Shown: positions 1-10,425, counted from the stretch's first letter. The stretch is DNA of 64,000 nucleotides from Dyadobacter sp. CY356 (GCF_021440195.1 NZ_JAJTSZ010000003.1:1-64000), one strand, 5' to 3'. The notes: generated from the letters alone by a model not told the origin. Made by a program: numbers and translations.

Positions 1-1549
1 TGGTAACAAAATCCGTAGCCCGGCTGGAAACCAACCGGGCTACAAATAACGTACTAGAAGTTGAAAGAAAAAAAGTCTGTTTTTTTGACGGGCTTAAAAA
101 TTAGTTTAATGATTATCTGAGCAGCTGTACCCATCCTTTGAATGTGGCCGGTTTTCCACCGCGCTGAACAGATTCAAAATAAACGGTAACCTCGTAGTAA
201 TACTGACCCGCAGCCAGATCGCTTCCGCCATTATTTTTCCCGTTCCAGTTGATATTTACATCTTTGGAATCATACACTTTTGCACCCCATCGGTTGAATA
301 CTTTAAATTCCAACGACTGGACAAAACTTGGGCATTTCAGCGGTGTAAACAGATCGTTTTTACCATCACCATTTGGCGTAATCACGTTGGGCAGCGCAAA
401 TATCGGGCAGTTGTCTTTGCAAACGGTATTGCTCGGCGCACTTTCCGTACCATATTTATTGACTGCGGTCACATAATAACAACCTGCAAAAGAAGTCAGT
501 CCTTCATGTGCAAAAGAAGTGGCTGCCGGCGCTGCAATTTCTTTCAAAAGGGTAGGCGTATCACCTTCATATCGGGTGTAATAAAGTCTGTAAGCGGTGA
601 TGGCCTGGTCACAGTTTGCTGTGTTCGGATAGGTCCATGACAGATTATTGGTAAACGAAGTCTGGTCACAGAATTCTTCCGGGGTAATGGTGGCACAATC
701 CAGCAGATCGATGCTCAGCACCGGCACACAAGGTTTGGTGGTATCCGAAGCAGATATACAGATAATCTGTGAGAAGTTATAAAGTGGATCGACCTTGATC
801 TGTGAATTGTTGTAAGACCCGACTGTTTCTACTTTGTAACAATAAACAACATCTTTGGCAATCGTCACATTGACTGTTCCGTCCTGTGCATATTTGTCTG
901 TTCCGTCATCAGTGAAAGTATAGGAAGCCGCACCGGTCACAGGCACATCAGCAATCCTGTTGAAAGTACCTGGTTTGGATTTGTCTTCACGGTAGACCCG
1001 GTGTGTCTGGCCATCATTGCTCCATGGCACATTGGCCGTCCAGTTGACCCTGATGGCATTCGGATTGGCTGAACCTTGTGACAAACGCACACTACTGGCC
1101 GGATCGGTTTCATCCAGTTTCACCAGCCCACCGGCGTCAGTGTAATAGTATTCAAGTTTATACCGGTAAGCATTGTCAACGGTATTCAGGTTTTTGTCAA
1201 CAAAAATTGTATCCGGCGCACCAGCCACCAGATTGGTATTGATGGTGGCGATGCTTGTAAAATTAGTACCTGCAAGTCCTGTTGCACGGAAAAGTCTGTA
1301 TTGTGCCGGAATGGAAGCACCCGCAGAAAGCGTTGGTCTTGTCCATTTTACGGTGATAATACCGCTTGCTGCGCTTGTTGAATCGACAGTCACATTGGTA
1401 ATAACCGGCATAAGAAGGGGTACTTCGATACAAACCTGTTCAGAAGCAACACTTTCACCGCCACCGATCAGATAACCTGGTTGTGTAATATCAGAATCCG
1501 GTCTTGGGAATATAACCACGATGCGGTAACTGTAAGAAATTCCTGATTT
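1..1549. repeat. Left copy of identical block of a 3.3-kb tandem duplication
   Basis: Bases 1-1549 match 3312-4860 at a constant offset of 3311, and I saw no mismatch by eye. The first difference is at 1550 (C) against 4861 (G). Beyond it the two copies still align but differ at many positions. The block covers the 3' half of two paralogous secreted-protein genes and about 110 bp downstream of them, including a hairpin. The left limit is unknown because the window starts inside the repeat. Confidence 0.93.
15..43 (-). terminator. Hairpin downstream of first T9SS type B gene
   Basis: A near-perfect 13-bp inverted repeat (GTAGCCCGGCTGG, AAA loop, CCAACCGGGCTAC) lies about 70 bp past the stop codon of the minus-strand gene ending at 113. 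Read on the minus strand it is followed by GGATTTTG, a weak T tract. It could be a terminator or a REP-like hairpin. An exact copy lies at 3326-3354. Confidence 0.5.
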
Positions 1550-3010
1550 CAATCCGGCTCCTGCATTGTTATCGGTGTAAGAAATCTGGTCCGCGTTGAC
1601 CCTTGCAATTTCCTCATAGCCATAACCATCTAATCCTGTAAAACATTTTTCTACCGGAATAACACGGCAACCCTCTCTTCTGTATATGACGATTTTGGCA
1701 CCAGGCACCTGACATATATAGGAATCCCAGGTGAGTTTAAAAGCTTTTCCGGCAGCATCGGTAACCGGAGCAGCGGCCAGATTCTTTGGCTGCGGTCCGT
1801 AGACCCGGATATGCAAAGTTGTAATATCGACGAGTTTCTGAAACAAATTCGCGTTTGGCGTTCCTGCTACCGCCCCGTCTTCTACTTTAAAAAGTACTTC
1901 ATACGGTTCGAGCCTGATTTGGTTACAGCCGGTCTGCCAGGTAAATTGTCCTGTGAGCGTACCTTGTGCACCTTGCTGTGGAACGGCGAAAGTAGCATAA
2001 GCAGGGTTGATCAGAGCGGTGGCCTGATACAGACCACTGGTACTGGTCAGCGTGAGTTTGTCCCCGTTTTTATCGGTAGCTTTTACAATCTGGTTAATAA
2101 GCGTTCCTGCCTCGACGCAGATATCGGGAATTAAATCCAGTTTTGGCCGGTCGTTTCGGGCATCGACAATGATGATCTGCATATCACGAATGATCTCACC
2201 GATCAGTACGCCGTCCCGCCATTCTTCAACCACAAAGGCAACATTATAAAGTCCTTTGGTGACTGGCGCGTCCCAGATTAAATCGCCCGTTAAGGCATTC
2301 ATACTAAAAGTAGCAGGGCTTGCTCCGGTTTCGGTTGTACCGGGAGTCGTTACAAGATTAGGGTCTTTGTAGCCAAGGTTTTCACCTAAGCCTCTGGTTG
2401 TGCCTTGTTGTGGAGTGTAAAGATGATAAGCAATACTATCTCCATCCGCATCAAAAGCACCAGGATTGTGAATGTAACGTTGTCCAACAGCACCGATATC
2501 TATTGGCGCATTTAGAAGAACCGGCGTTTGGTTTACTCCGACAAAGGCATTAATTGAAATATTGGTATGTACATAAAAGTTAAGCCTGTCTGTTGGAGCA
2601 GGACTTAAATTTAAAATACTTACGTTACGGTTATCAATACCAACTGAAATACTCCAGTCGCCGGCAGAAGGAAAAGTATACCTTGTTGTATAAATATTTT
2701 GCGTGGTATTGTTTCCGATGTTTCTTGTCAATGCGTCAATTCTGGGAACTTGCACAGGCTGTGCAGTGGTACCGTTTCCCGTGTAAAAATACATATTGAC
2801 AGATGTCTGGGCATTGGCTGCACCAAGTCCTCCATTTGGAGAAATGTCAAAATAACCGGTAAAGGTTACATCATACGCAAGCGAATTGCCGTTCACGCGT
2901 TTTGCCGTAATTTCCCCTGCCCGTGCATGTGTTGCCTGAGCTTTGTGGCCGGTTAACACAAGGATAAAAGCAAAAAGAAATGATAATTGTAAAATGTAAC
3001 GCATAGACAT
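113..3010 (-). CDS. Secreted T9SS type B sorting-domain protein (copy 1)
   Basis: A large secreted or cell-surface protein of unknown binding or adhesion role. It has an N-terminal signal peptide, then mature sequence starting near ATHARAGEIT. An Ig/cadherin-like part contains FDADGDSIAYHL, and several fibronectin type III-like repeats follow. The C-terminal ~90 residues (LPNVITPNGDGKNDLF, then FNRWG and NWNGK) form the CHU_C/gliding-motility-associated T9SS type B sorting domain. I chose the start at 3010 because ATG-TCT-ATG-CG aligns with the start of the paralogue at 6321; an in-frame ATG at 3034 would add eight residues. The next gene is a tandem copy. The last ~510 residues are essentially identical between copies and the first ~450 differ. 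The domain family is clear, but the substrate or partner is not. Confidence 0.93.
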   Translation of the reverse strand: MSMRYILQLSFLFAFILVLTGHKAQATHARAGEITAKRVNGNSLAYDVTFTGYFDISPNGGLGAANAQTSVNMYFYTGNGTTAQPVQVPRIDALTRNIGNNTTQNIYTTRYTFPSAGDWSISVGIDNRNVSILNLSPAPTDRLNFYVHTNISINAFVGVNQTPVLLNAPIDIGAVGQRYIHNPGAFDADGDSIAYHLYTPQQGTTRGLGENLGYKDPNLVTTPGTTETGASPATFSMNALTGDLIWDAPVTKGLYNVAFVVEEWRDGVLIGEIIRDMQIIIVDARNDRPKLDLIPDICVEAGTLINQIVKATDKNGDKLTLTSTSGLYQATALINPAYATFAVPQQGAQGTLTGQFTWQTGCNQIRLEPYEVLFKVEDGAVAGTPNANLFQKLVDITTLHIRVYGPQPKNLAAAPVTDAAGKAFKLTWDSYICQVPGAKIVIYRREGCRVIPVEKCFTGLDGYGYEEIARVNADQISYTDNNAGAGLKSGISYSYRIVVIFPRPDSDITQPGYLIGGGESVASEQVCIEVPLLMPVITNVTVDSTSAASGIITVKWTRPTLSAGASIPAQYRLFRATGLAGTNFTSIATINTNLVAGAPDTIFVDKNLNTVDNAYRYKLEYYYTDAGGLVKLDETDPASSVRLSQGSANPNAIRVNWTANVPWSNDGQTHRVYREDKSKPGTFNRIADVPVTGAASYTFTDDGTDKYAQDGTVNVTIAKDVVYCYKVETVGSYNNSQIKVDPLYNFSQIICISASDTTKPCVPVLSIDLLDCATITPEEFCDQTSFTNNLSWTYPNTANCDQAITAYRLYYTRYEGDTPTLLKEIAAPAATSFAHEGLTSFAGCYYVTAVNKYGTESAPSNTVCKDNCPIFALPNVITPNGDGKNDLFTPLKCPSFVQSLEFKVFNRWGAKVYDSKDVNINWNGKNNGGSDLAAGQYYYEVTVYFESVQRGGKPATFKGWVQLLR

Positions 3011-3311
3011 AAGACTTACTTTAGACAGAGGCATTAATCAGAAAAAGAATACTGATATGTTATCTTGTTTTATAATTTTCAACAGGCCTTCATGATAGAA
3101 TCGGATTAATGCTCCTAACATACATGTATTGAACGAAAATTTAATTAAAAATGTGTGTTTTATTCCCTATTACGCTAAATTATTGAACTCTTGTGGAAGT
3201 TTGTCAATCATTTTTTCTTTTTAGCGGCATATAAAAGAATTAACACATTTTTATTGATTTAATTTCCTGCTACCTACGTCTCTAAAATTACTAAATAGGA
3301 GAGGGAAAGGT
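3011..3311. other. Intergenic spacer between tandem paralogues
   Basis: AT-rich DNA upstream of copy 1 with no gene. It shares short patches with the region upstream of copy 2, including TTCATGATAGA and a TATTAAAAATGT-like stretch. The promoter region was therefore probably duplicated with the gene and has since diverged. I could not assign a promoter box with confidence. Confidence 0.5.
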
Positions 3312-4860
3312 TGGTAACAAAATCCGTAGCCCGGCTGGAAACCAACCGGGCTACAAATAACGTACTAGAAGTTGAAAGAAAAAAAGTCTGTTTTTTTGAC
3401 GGGCTTAAAAATTAGTTTAATGATTATCTGAGCAGCTGTACCCATCCTTTGAATGTGGCCGGTTTTCCACCGCGCTGAACAGATTCAAAATAAACGGTAA
3501 CCTCGTAGTAATACTGACCCGCAGCCAGATCGCTTCCGCCATTATTTTTCCCGTTCCAGTTGATATTTACATCTTTGGAATCATACACTTTTGCACCCCA
3601 TCGGTTGAATACTTTAAATTCCAACGACTGGACAAAACTTGGGCATTTCAGCGGTGTAAACAGATCGTTTTTACCATCACCATTTGGCGTAATCACGTTG
3701 GGCAGCGCAAATATCGGGCAGTTGTCTTTGCAAACGGTATTGCTCGGCGCACTTTCCGTACCATATTTATTGACTGCGGTCACATAATAACAACCTGCAA
3801 AAGAAGTCAGTCCTTCATGTGCAAAAGAAGTGGCTGCCGGCGCTGCAATTTCTTTCAAAAGGGTAGGCGTATCACCTTCATATCGGGTGTAATAAAGTCT
3901 GTAAGCGGTGATGGCCTGGTCACAGTTTGCTGTGTTCGGATAGGTCCATGACAGATTATTGGTAAACGAAGTCTGGTCACAGAATTCTTCCGGGGTAATG
4001 GTGGCACAATCCAGCAGATCGATGCTCAGCACCGGCACACAAGGTTTGGTGGTATCCGAAGCAGATATACAGATAATCTGTGAGAAGTTATAAAGTGGAT
4101 CGACCTTGATCTGTGAATTGTTGTAAGACCCGACTGTTTCTACTTTGTAACAATAAACAACATCTTTGGCAATCGTCACATTGACTGTTCCGTCCTGTGC
4201 ATATTTGTCTGTTCCGTCATCAGTGAAAGTATAGGAAGCCGCACCGGTCACAGGCACATCAGCAATCCTGTTGAAAGTACCTGGTTTGGATTTGTCTTCA
4301 CGGTAGACCCGGTGTGTCTGGCCATCATTGCTCCATGGCACATTGGCCGTCCAGTTGACCCTGATGGCATTCGGATTGGCTGAACCTTGTGACAAACGCA
4401 CACTACTGGCCGGATCGGTTTCATCCAGTTTCACCAGCCCACCGGCGTCAGTGTAATAGTATTCAAGTTTATACCGGTAAGCATTGTCAACGGTATTCAG
4501 GTTTTTGTCAACAAAAATTGTATCCGGCGCACCAGCCACCAGATTGGTATTGATGGTGGCGATGCTTGTAAAATTAGTACCTGCAAGTCCTGTTGCACGG
4601 AAAAGTCTGTATTGTGCCGGAATGGAAGCACCCGCAGAAAGCGTTGGTCTTGTCCATTTTACGGTGATAATACCGCTTGCTGCGCTTGTTGAATCGACAG
4701 TCACATTGGTAATAACCGGCATAAGAAGGGGTACTTCGATACAAACCTGTTCAGAAGCAACACTTTCACCGCCACCGATCAGATAACCTGGTTGTGTAAT
4801 ATCAGAATCCGGTCTTGGGAATATAACCACGATGCGGTAACTGTAAGAAATTCCTGATTT
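3312..4860. repeat. Right copy of identical block of the tandem duplication
   Basis: Partner of bases 1-1549 (offset 3311). It covers the downstream hairpin and the part of the second gene encoding the fibronectin-like and C-terminal sorting domains. Identity stops abruptly at 4861, inside the coding region. Confidence 0.93.
3326..3354 (-). terminator. Hairpin downstream of second T9SS type B gene
   Basis: Exact copy of the hairpin at 15-43, at the same distance past the stop codon of the paralogue ending at 3424. The T tract on the minus strand is weak, so termination is plausible but not certain. Confidence 0.5.
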
Positions 4861-6321
4861 GAGTCCGGCTCCGGCATTGTTGTCGGTGTAAGAAACCTGG
4901 TCTGCGTTGACCCTTGCAATTTCCTCATAACCATAACCATCTAATCCTGTAAAACATTTTTCTACCGGAATAACACGGCAACCCTCTCTTCTGTAAATGA
5001 CGATTTTGGCACCGGGCACCTGACATATATAGGAATCCCAGGTGAGTTTAAAAGCTTTTCCGGCAGCATCGGTAACCGGAGCTGCGGCCAGATTCTTTGG
5101 CTGCGGTCCGTAGACCCGGATATGCAAAGTTGTAATATCGACGAGTTTCTGAAACAAATTCGCGTTTGGCGTTCCTGCTACGGCCCCGTCTTCCACTTTA
5201 AAAAGTACTTCATATGGTTCCAGCCTGATCTGGTTACAGCCGGTCTGCCAGGTAAATTGTCCGGTGAGCGTGCCTTGTGCACCTTGCTGTGGAACGGCGA
5301 AAGTAGCATAAGCAGGTTTAACCAAAGCGGTGGACTGGTACAGACCACTGGTACTGGTCAGCGTGAGTTTATCCCCGTTTTTATCGGTAGCTTTTACAAT
5401 CTGATTAATGAGTGTTCCCGCCTCAACGCAGACATCCGGAATTAAATCCAGTTTTGGCCGGTCATTTCGGGCATCGACTACGATAATCTGCATATCTCTG
5501 ATAATGTCACCAATTTTCACGCCGTCACGCCATTCCTCTACGACAAAAGCTACGTTGTAAAATCCTTTGGTGACAGGTGCATCCCAGATCAAATCACCCG
5601 TTCGGGCATTCATACTAAAAGTAGCAGGGCTCGCTCCGGTTTCTGTTCTGCCAGGGGGAGTTACCAGGTTCGGATCTTTGTAGCCAATGTTAACACCAAG
5701 ACCTGTTCCTGTTACATTTTGTTGTGGATTGTAAAGATGATAAGCAATGCTATCTCCGTCCGCATCAAATGCACCGGGGTTGTGAATGTATCGTTGTCCG
5801 ACTACTGCCAGATCAATAGGTGCATTAAGTAAAATGGGGGTTTGGTTCGCTCCAGTGAAAGCGTTGATAATAAGATTGGTATGAACAAAGAAATTAAGAT
5901 TGTTTGTTGGTGCTGGGCTTAAATTTAGAATGCTATTATTCCGCTTATCGATCATAACTGCTATCGTCCAGTCGCCAGTCGATGGGAAGGCATATCGGGT
6001 TGTATAAACATTTATTGTGGTATTGTTTCCAATATTGCGGGTTAGAGCGTCGATTCGATCAACTCGCCTTGGATCAACTTTACCTTCACTACCCGATGGA
6101 TAAAAGTACATGAAAACATATGTCTGTGCATCCGCTGCATCCTTGCCAGTATTTACGTCAAAGTATCCCGTAAAAGTTACATCATAGGTATTAGTATTTC
6201 CAATTCTTTTGGCGGTGATCTCACCAGCTCTTGCGTGCGTAGCATGTACCTTCTGAGATACGAAAAAACAGGATAAAAAGAAGATTAATAGCTGAAATCG
6301 TAGATTATTTCGCATACACAT
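3424..6321 (-). CDS. Secreted T9SS type B sorting-domain protein (copy 2)
   Basis: Tandem paralogue of the gene ending at 113, with the same order: signal peptide (LLIFFLSCFFVSQKVHA), ATHARAGEIT mature start, Ig/cadherin-like region, fibronectin type III-like repeats and CHU_C type B sorting domain. The N-terminal ~450 residues differ from copy 1 by many substitutions and small indels, for example the loop after FTGYFD. The remaining C-terminal half is the same. The ATG at 6321 sits in an ATG-TGT-ATG context matching copy 1. Both copies are intact, so each may be exported through T9SS and attached to the surface. Ligand and role are unknown. Confidence 0.93.
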   Translation of the reverse strand: MCMRNNLRFQLLIFFLSCFFVSQKVHATHARAGEITAKRIGNTNTYDVTFTGYFDVNTGKDAADAQTYVFMYFYPSGSEGKVDPRRVDRIDALTRNIGNNTTINVYTTRYAFPSTGDWTIAVMIDKRNNSILNLSPAPTNNLNFFVHTNLIINAFTGANQTPILLNAPIDLAVVGQRYIHNPGAFDADGDSIAYHLYNPQQNVTGTGLGVNIGYKDPNLVTPPGRTETGASPATFSMNARTGDLIWDAPVTKGFYNVAFVVEEWRDGVKIGDIIRDMQIIVVDARNDRPKLDLIPDVCVEAGTLINQIVKATDKNGDKLTLTSTSGLYQSTALVKPAYATFAVPQQGAQGTLTGQFTWQTGCNQIRLEPYEVLFKVEDGAVAGTPNANLFQKLVDITTLHIRVYGPQPKNLAAAPVTDAAGKAFKLTWDSYICQVPGAKIVIYRREGCRVIPVEKCFTGLDGYGYEEIARVNADQVSYTDNNAGAGLKSGISYSYRIVVIFPRPDSDITQPGYLIGGGESVASEQVCIEVPLLMPVITNVTVDSTSAASGIITVKWTRPTLSAGASIPAQYRLFRATGLAGTNFTSIATINTNLVAGAPDTIFVDKNLNTVDNAYRYKLEYYYTDAGGLVKLDETDPASSVRLSQGSANPNAIRVNWTANVPWSNDGQTHRVYREDKSKPGTFNRIADVPVTGAASYTFTDDGTDKYAQDGTVNVTIAKDVVYCYKVETVGSYNNSQIKVDPLYNFSQIICISASDTTKPCVPVLSIDLLDCATITPEEFCDQTSFTNNLSWTYPNTANCDQAITAYRLYYTRYEGDTPTLLKEIAAPAATSFAHEGLTSFAGCYYVTAVNKYGTESAPSNTVCKDNCPIFALPNVITPNGDGKNDLFTPLKCPSFVQSLEFKVFNRWGAKVYDSKDVNINWNGKNNGGSDLAAGQYYYEVTVYFESVQRGGKPATFKGWVQLLR

Positions 6322-6565
6322 TTAAAACATTTTCATGATAGAGGTAAGTGCATTAAATCCTGGCGGAATATAATGCTATCCCATAAACGAAAAATCGTAT
6401 TAAAAATGTATCCGGAAAACTGGATTAATGATACATAAATAACAAGCCTTGGGATAGGATAACGTTACGGTTTAAAAATGTAATTATCAGGATTTAATAA
6501 TTCGGGAGAGGTACTTCATAATGATTATAAATTGTCTGGCAGGTCATAAAAATGATCCTCTTTTA
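6322..6565. other. Divergent intergenic region upstream of copy 2 and sdhCAB
   Basis: AT-rich spacer between two divergent units. The part next to 6321 keeps TTCATGATAGA and a run similar to the upstream DNA of copy 1. The part next to sdhC holds the promoter annotated separately. No additional gene is visible. Confidence 0.5.
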
Positions 6566-6596
6566 TTGTGTCGCACAGGTTTGTGCTATACCTTTG
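6566..6596 (+). promoter_or_regulatory. Probable promoter of sdhCAB
   Basis: TTG at 6566-6568, a 20-bp spacer and TACCTTTG at 6589-6596 match the Bacteroidota vegetative promoter (TTTG and TAnnTTTG, about 20 bp apart). Transcription would start near 6602, leaving a short leader before the sdhC ATG at 6649. Confidence 0.6.
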
Positions 6597-6648
6597 AAAG
6601 GTTCTAAATATACATTATTTTTTTGTACTAAAACTATTCGTGTTTGCT

Positions 6649-7320
6649 ATGTCTTGGTTTACACAAGCATTAACAAGTTCAATCGGTAAGAAAGTGATCA
6701 TGTCGCTTACCGGTTTATTTCTGATCAGTTTTCTGGTAATACATGCATCCATCAATGCTATGATTTTTTACAATGATGGAGGCGAAACATTTTCTCACTG
6801 GGGGCATTTTATGGGGACAAATCCCATAATTCGTACACTTGAAATTGGTTTGGTTTTGGGCTTTCTCATTCACATCGCGGATGGCCTTTGGTTAACAAAA
6901 CTGAATCAGAGTGCAAGACCTGTGAAATATGCTGTAACCAATGCCAGTGCCAACAGCACCTGGTATTCCCGCAGCATGGGTTTGTTGGGTACGCTTATTC
7001 TGATCTTTTTGGTTATCCATACTTCGCATTTCTGGATTCCAAACCGTTCCAACCAGTTTGCAACAGGAGAAGAGCTGAATCTTTATCAGATGATGCTTGA
7101 TATTTTCCAGAATATATGGGTTGTTATCATCTACGTACTTGGTTGCATTTCTCTGGCCTGGCATTTGCTGCATGGTTTCAAAAGCGCATTTAAGACATTG
7201 GGTCTTTACCATGTAAAATACAATGATGCAATTCGTGTTATTGGCGTTGCTTTTTCGATTATTGTTCCAACCCTTTTCGCTCTGATGCCTATCTCGATTT
7301 ATCTTGGATGGGTTTATTAA
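6649..7320 (+). CDS. sdhC: Succinate dehydrogenase cytochrome b subunit
   Basis: Membrane anchor of complex II. It carries heme b and passes electrons from succinate oxidation to menaquinone. The 223 residues hold five hydrophobic segments with histidines in or next to them (for example VIHAS, FLIHIAD, VIHTSHF, AWHLLHGF). This is the pattern of the B-type, five-helix, di-heme anchor that works without SdhD. I chose the ATG at 6649; an in-frame GTG at 6640 would add three residues. It is the first gene of sdhCAB, 111 bp before sdhA, with a good promoter upstream. Confidence 0.93.
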   Translation: MSWFTQALTSSIGKKVIMSLTGLFLISFLVIHASINAMIFYNDGGETFSHWGHFMGTNPIIRTLEIGLVLGFLIHIADGLWLTKLNQSARPVKYAVTNASANSTWYSRSMGLLGTLILIFLVIHTSHFWIPNRSNQFATGEELNLYQMMLDIFQNIWVVIIYVLGCISLAWHLLHGFKSAFKTLGLYHVKYNDAIRVIGVAFSIIVPTLFALMPISIYLGWVY

Positions 7321-7431
7321 GTTCCGGCATTTGACTGTCTGTATCCTGCGTGGATATTGACTTCAAAAGTTAAATGTTCTTGTTTAAATAGTTGAATCTA
7401 ATTTTTCAGGTTAATTAACATTTCAAAATAT

Positions 7432-9420
7432 ATGGCAACTTCATCTCGTCTGGATGCCAGAATACCTCAAGGCTCGCTGGAAGATAAGTGGGAAAAATAC
7501 AAATCGTCAGTACCCCTTGTAAACCCTGCCAACAAGCGTAACATTGAAGTAATTGTAGTTGGAACCGGTTTGGCTGGTGCTTCTGCTGCTGCTACGCTGG
7601 CGGAAATGGGATATAAAGTAAAAGCATTTTGTTTCCAGGATTCTCCACGTCGTGCGCACTCAATTGCGGCACAGGGTGGTATCAATGCAGCTAAAAATTA
7701 CCAGAATGATGGTGACTCAGTTCATCGTCTTTTTTACGATACAATTAAAGGAGGAGATTACCGGTCACGCGAAGCCAATGTGCATCGTCTGGCGGAAGTT
7801 TCCGGAAATATTATTGACCAGTGCGTTGCCCAGGGAGTTCCTTTTGCACGTGAATATGGCGGACTTCTTTCCAACCGGTCTTTCGGTGGGGTACAGGTTC
7901 AGCGTACATTTTATGCGGCAGGACAGACGGGTCAGCAGCTTTTATTAGGTGCTTATTCAGGTTTGCAGCGTCAGGTTGGTATGGGGACAATCACCATGTA
8001 CAACCGTCACGAAATGCTTGACGTTGTGAAAATCGACGGAAAGTGCCGTGGCATTATTGCAAGAAACCTGGTGACAGGGGAATTGGAAAGACATTCTGCT
8101 CACGCAGTTTTGCTTTGTACCGGTGGATACGGTAACGTATTTTATCTGTCGACAAACGCCATGGGTAGCAATGTTACTGCTGCCTGGAAGGCGCACAAAC
8201 GCGGTGCATTCTTTGCCAACCCATGTTTTACCCAAATTCACCCGACTTGTATTCCGGTATCTGGTGAGCATCAGTCGAAGCTGACTTTGATGTCAGAATC
8301 ACTTCGTAATGATGGTCGTATCTGGGTTCCGAAAAAACAAAATGATACACGTGCCGGAAATGAAATTCCGGAAGAAGAAAGAGATTATTATCTGGAACGT
8401 CGTTACCCTGCTTTTGGTAACCTGGTTCCGCGTGATATCGCTTCCCGCGCAGCCAAAGAAAGATGTGATGCAGGATATGGCGTAGGATCTTCAAAACTGG
8501 CGGTATTCCTTGATTTCTCTGCTGCTTTCCACCGTTACGGACAGGGAGAAGCAAATAAAAATAATATTACCAATGCGCCTGAAAGCCAGATTCTGGAATG
8601 GGGTAAGGCGGTAGTGAAAGAAAAGTATGGTAACCTTTTCGATATGTATAAGCAGATCACGGGAGAAGATCCTTATGAAGTGCCTATGCGTATTTATCCT
8701 GCTGTTCACTACACTATGGGTGGACTTTGGGTTGATTATAACCTGATGACAACTGTTCCTGGTTTATATTCATTGGGTGAAGCGAATTTCTCCGATCACG
8801 GTGCAAACCGTCTGGGAGCGTCTGCCTTGATGCAAGGTTTGGCGGATGGATATTTCGTGATACCAATCACAGTTGGAGCTTATCTCGCAGGAGAGATCAG
8901 AACCGGACATATTTCAACGGATCACGAAGCTTTTGTTCAAACTGAAAAAGAAGTTAGTGACAGAATCCAGAAATTGATTACAATCCAGGGCAAGACATCT
9001 CCAGAGGTATTCCATCGCCGTTTAGGCAAGATCATGTGGGATAAATGTGGAATGGCCCGCAATGAAAAAGGGTTGAAAGAAGCGATTGTTGAAATCCGTG
9101 CGCTACGTGAAGAATTCTGGAAAGATGTGAAAGTAATGGGTAAAATCGGTGATTTTAATCCAGAGCTTGACAAAGCAAACCGCGTTGCTGACTTTATCGA
9201 GTTAGGTGAATTGATGTGTATCGATGCCCTGACACGTGACGAATCTTGTGGAGGTCACTTTCGTGAGGAATTCCAGACAGAAGAGGGTGAAGCACTTCGT
9301 GATGACGAAAACTTTATGTTTGTGTCGGCATGGGAGCATATCGCAACTGAGAAATGGGAGCTTCACAAAGAAGACCTTGTTTACGATAATATAAAAATCG
9401 CTCAGAGAAGTTATAAGTAG
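7432..9420 (+). CDS. sdhA: Succinate dehydrogenase flavoprotein subunit
   Basis: Catalytic subunit that oxidises succinate to fumarate in the TCA cycle. It has an N-terminal FAD-binding [10 protein letters not shown] motif (about residues 44-53), His76 in HSIAAQGG as the expected covalent FAD attachment site, and the fumarate reductase/SDH active-site region with HPTCIP and a later HYTMGG. The C-terminal helical domain is complete. The 662-residue length fits the B-type/epsilonproteobacterial-like enzymes found in Bacteroidota. It lies between sdhC and sdhB on the same strand. Confidence 0.97.
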   Translation: MATSSRLDARIPQGSLEDKWEKYKSSVPLVNPANKRNIEVIVVGTGLAGASAAATLAEMGYKVKAFCFQDSPRRAHSIAAQGGINAAKNYQNDGDSVHRLFYDTIKGGDYRSREANVHRLAEVSGNIIDQCVAQGVPFAREYGGLLSNRSFGGVQVQRTFYAAGQTGQQLLLGAYSGLQRQVGMGTITMYNRHEMLDVVKIDGKCRGIIARNLVTGELERHSAHAVLLCTGGYGNVFYLSTNAMGSNVTAAWKAHKRGAFFANPCFTQIHPTCIPVSGEHQSKLTLMSESLRNDGRIWVPKKQNDTRAGNEIPEEERDYYLERRYPAFGNLVPRDIASRAAKERCDAGYGVGSSKLAVFLDFSAAFHRYGQGEANKNNITNAPESQILEWGKAVVKEKYGNLFDMYKQITGEDPYEVPMRIYPAVHYTMGGLWVDYNLMTTVPGLYSLGEANFSDHGANRLGASALMQGLADGYFVIPITVGAYLAGEIRTGHISTDHEAFVQTEKEVSDRIQKLITIQGKTSPEVFHRRLGKIMWDKCGMARNEKGLKEAIVEIRALREEFWKDVKVMGKIGDFNPELDKANRVADFIELGELMCIDALTRDESCGGHFREEFQTEEGEALRDDENFMFVSAWEHIATEKWELHKEDLVYDNIKIAQRSYK

Positions 9421-9453
9421 CTATCGGCTTTCGGCTTTCAGCTATCGGCTTAA
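9421..9453 (+). repeat. GCTATCGGCTTT-like spacer repeat
   Basis: Directly after the sdhA stop, the hexamer TCGGCT and the word GCTATCGGCTT recur (GCTATCGGCTTT, CGGCTTTCAG, CTATCGGCTT). A similar GCTTTTGGCTTTTAGC stretch follows the lpdA stop near 36724. This may be a common low-complexity spacer in this genome; no function can be read from it. Confidence 0.4.
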
Positions 9454-9524
9454 AACCCGGTACTTCTTATGAGTTTATAACTAATAAATTTCGTTAATAG
9501 TTAATCATTAACAGTTTAGAAAAA

Positions 9525-10292
9525 ATGAGTGCAGGCAATATGCGTCTTACGCTTAAAGTGTGGAGACAAAGCAATACAGATACAAAAGGAGGATTTGAAA
9601 ATTATAATCTGGATGGTGTTTCTCCGGATATGTCTTTCCTTGAAATGTTCGATATTCTTAACGAACAATTAATTGAAGAAAATAAAGAACCTGTCGCATT
9701 TGATCACGATTGCAGAGAGGGTATATGCGGATCATGTTCTATGTTTATCAATGGACAGCCACATGGACCGTTGAAAGGTGTGACTACCTGCCAGTTGCAC
9801 ATGCGTTCTTTCCAGGATGGGGATACCATAACGGTTGAGCCATGGAGAGCCGGTGCATTTCCGGTTATCAAGGATTTGGTTGTAGACCGTGATGGTTTTG
9901 ACCGGATCATATCAGCTGGTGGATTTGTTTCCGTGAATACAGGAAATGCACAGGATGCGAATAGTTTGCCGATTCCAAAAGAAAATGCTGATGAGGCATT
10001 CAGTGCTGCTGCTTGTATTGCTTGTGGAGCTTGTGTAGCGGCATGTAAAAATGCTTCGGCTATGTTATTTGTTTCTGCAAAAATCTCACAGCTGGCATTA
10101 TTACCACAAGGTCAGGCAGAACGCAGTATCCGTGCAGAGAAAATGGTGGCGCAAATGGATGCAGAAGGTTTTGGTAACTGTACCAATACGCATGCATGTT
10201 CAGCTGAATGTCCAAAAGAAATCAGCTTTGAAAACATTGCCCGTATGAACCGTGAATATATTGGCGCGAAATCATCGTCAAAAGTACTTTAG
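9525..10292 (+). CDS. sdhB: Succinate dehydrogenase iron-sulfur subunit
   Basis: Electron-transfer subunit of complex II, linking the flavoprotein to the heme anchor. The N-terminal [2Fe-2S] domain shows Cys63, Cys68, Cys71 and Cys89 (CREGICGSC and TTC). The C-terminal ferredoxin domain shows [12 protein letters not shown] and [12 protein letters not shown] for the other two clusters. The 255-residue length is normal. It is the last gene of sdhCAB and is followed by a rho-independent terminator. Confidence 0.96.
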   Translation: MSAGNMRLTLKVWRQSNTDTKGGFENYNLDGVSPDMSFLEMFDILNEQLIEENKEPVAFDHDCREGICGSCSMFINGQPHGPLKGVTTCQLHMRSFQDGDTITVEPWRAGAFPVIKDLVVDRDGFDRIISAGGFVSVNTGNAQDANSLPIPKENADEAFSAAACIACGACVAACKNASAMLFVSAKISQLALLPQGQAERSIRAEKMVAQMDAEGFGNCTNTHACSAECPKEISFENIARMNREYIGAKSSSKVL

Positions 10293-10323
10293 AAATAATT
10301 CGGAAGCTTTGAAAATATATTGG

Positions 10324-10357
10324 GGGGTGATTTATTAATTTAAATCACCTCTTTTTT
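10324..10357 (+). terminator. Terminator of sdhCAB
   Basis: Perfect 9-bp stem GGTGATTTA / TAAATCACC (10326-10334 and 10341-10349) with a 6-nt loop, followed by TCTTTTTTG. It starts about 30 bp after the sdhB stop codon. Confidence 0.85.
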
Positions 10358-10425
10358 GTGGTGTAAAAGGTACAGTTATGGATTTGTGTCAAATGCCATC
10401 GGCATGAACGATATGATTTCCATTT

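Noticed and set aside
6640..6648. GTG start for sdhC
   Set aside because: The ATG nine bases later fits the family start better; the GTG form adds only three residues.
7467..9173. Open frames on the minus strand within sdhA
   Set aside because: They are shadows of a strongly conserved gene and have no recognisable protein features.
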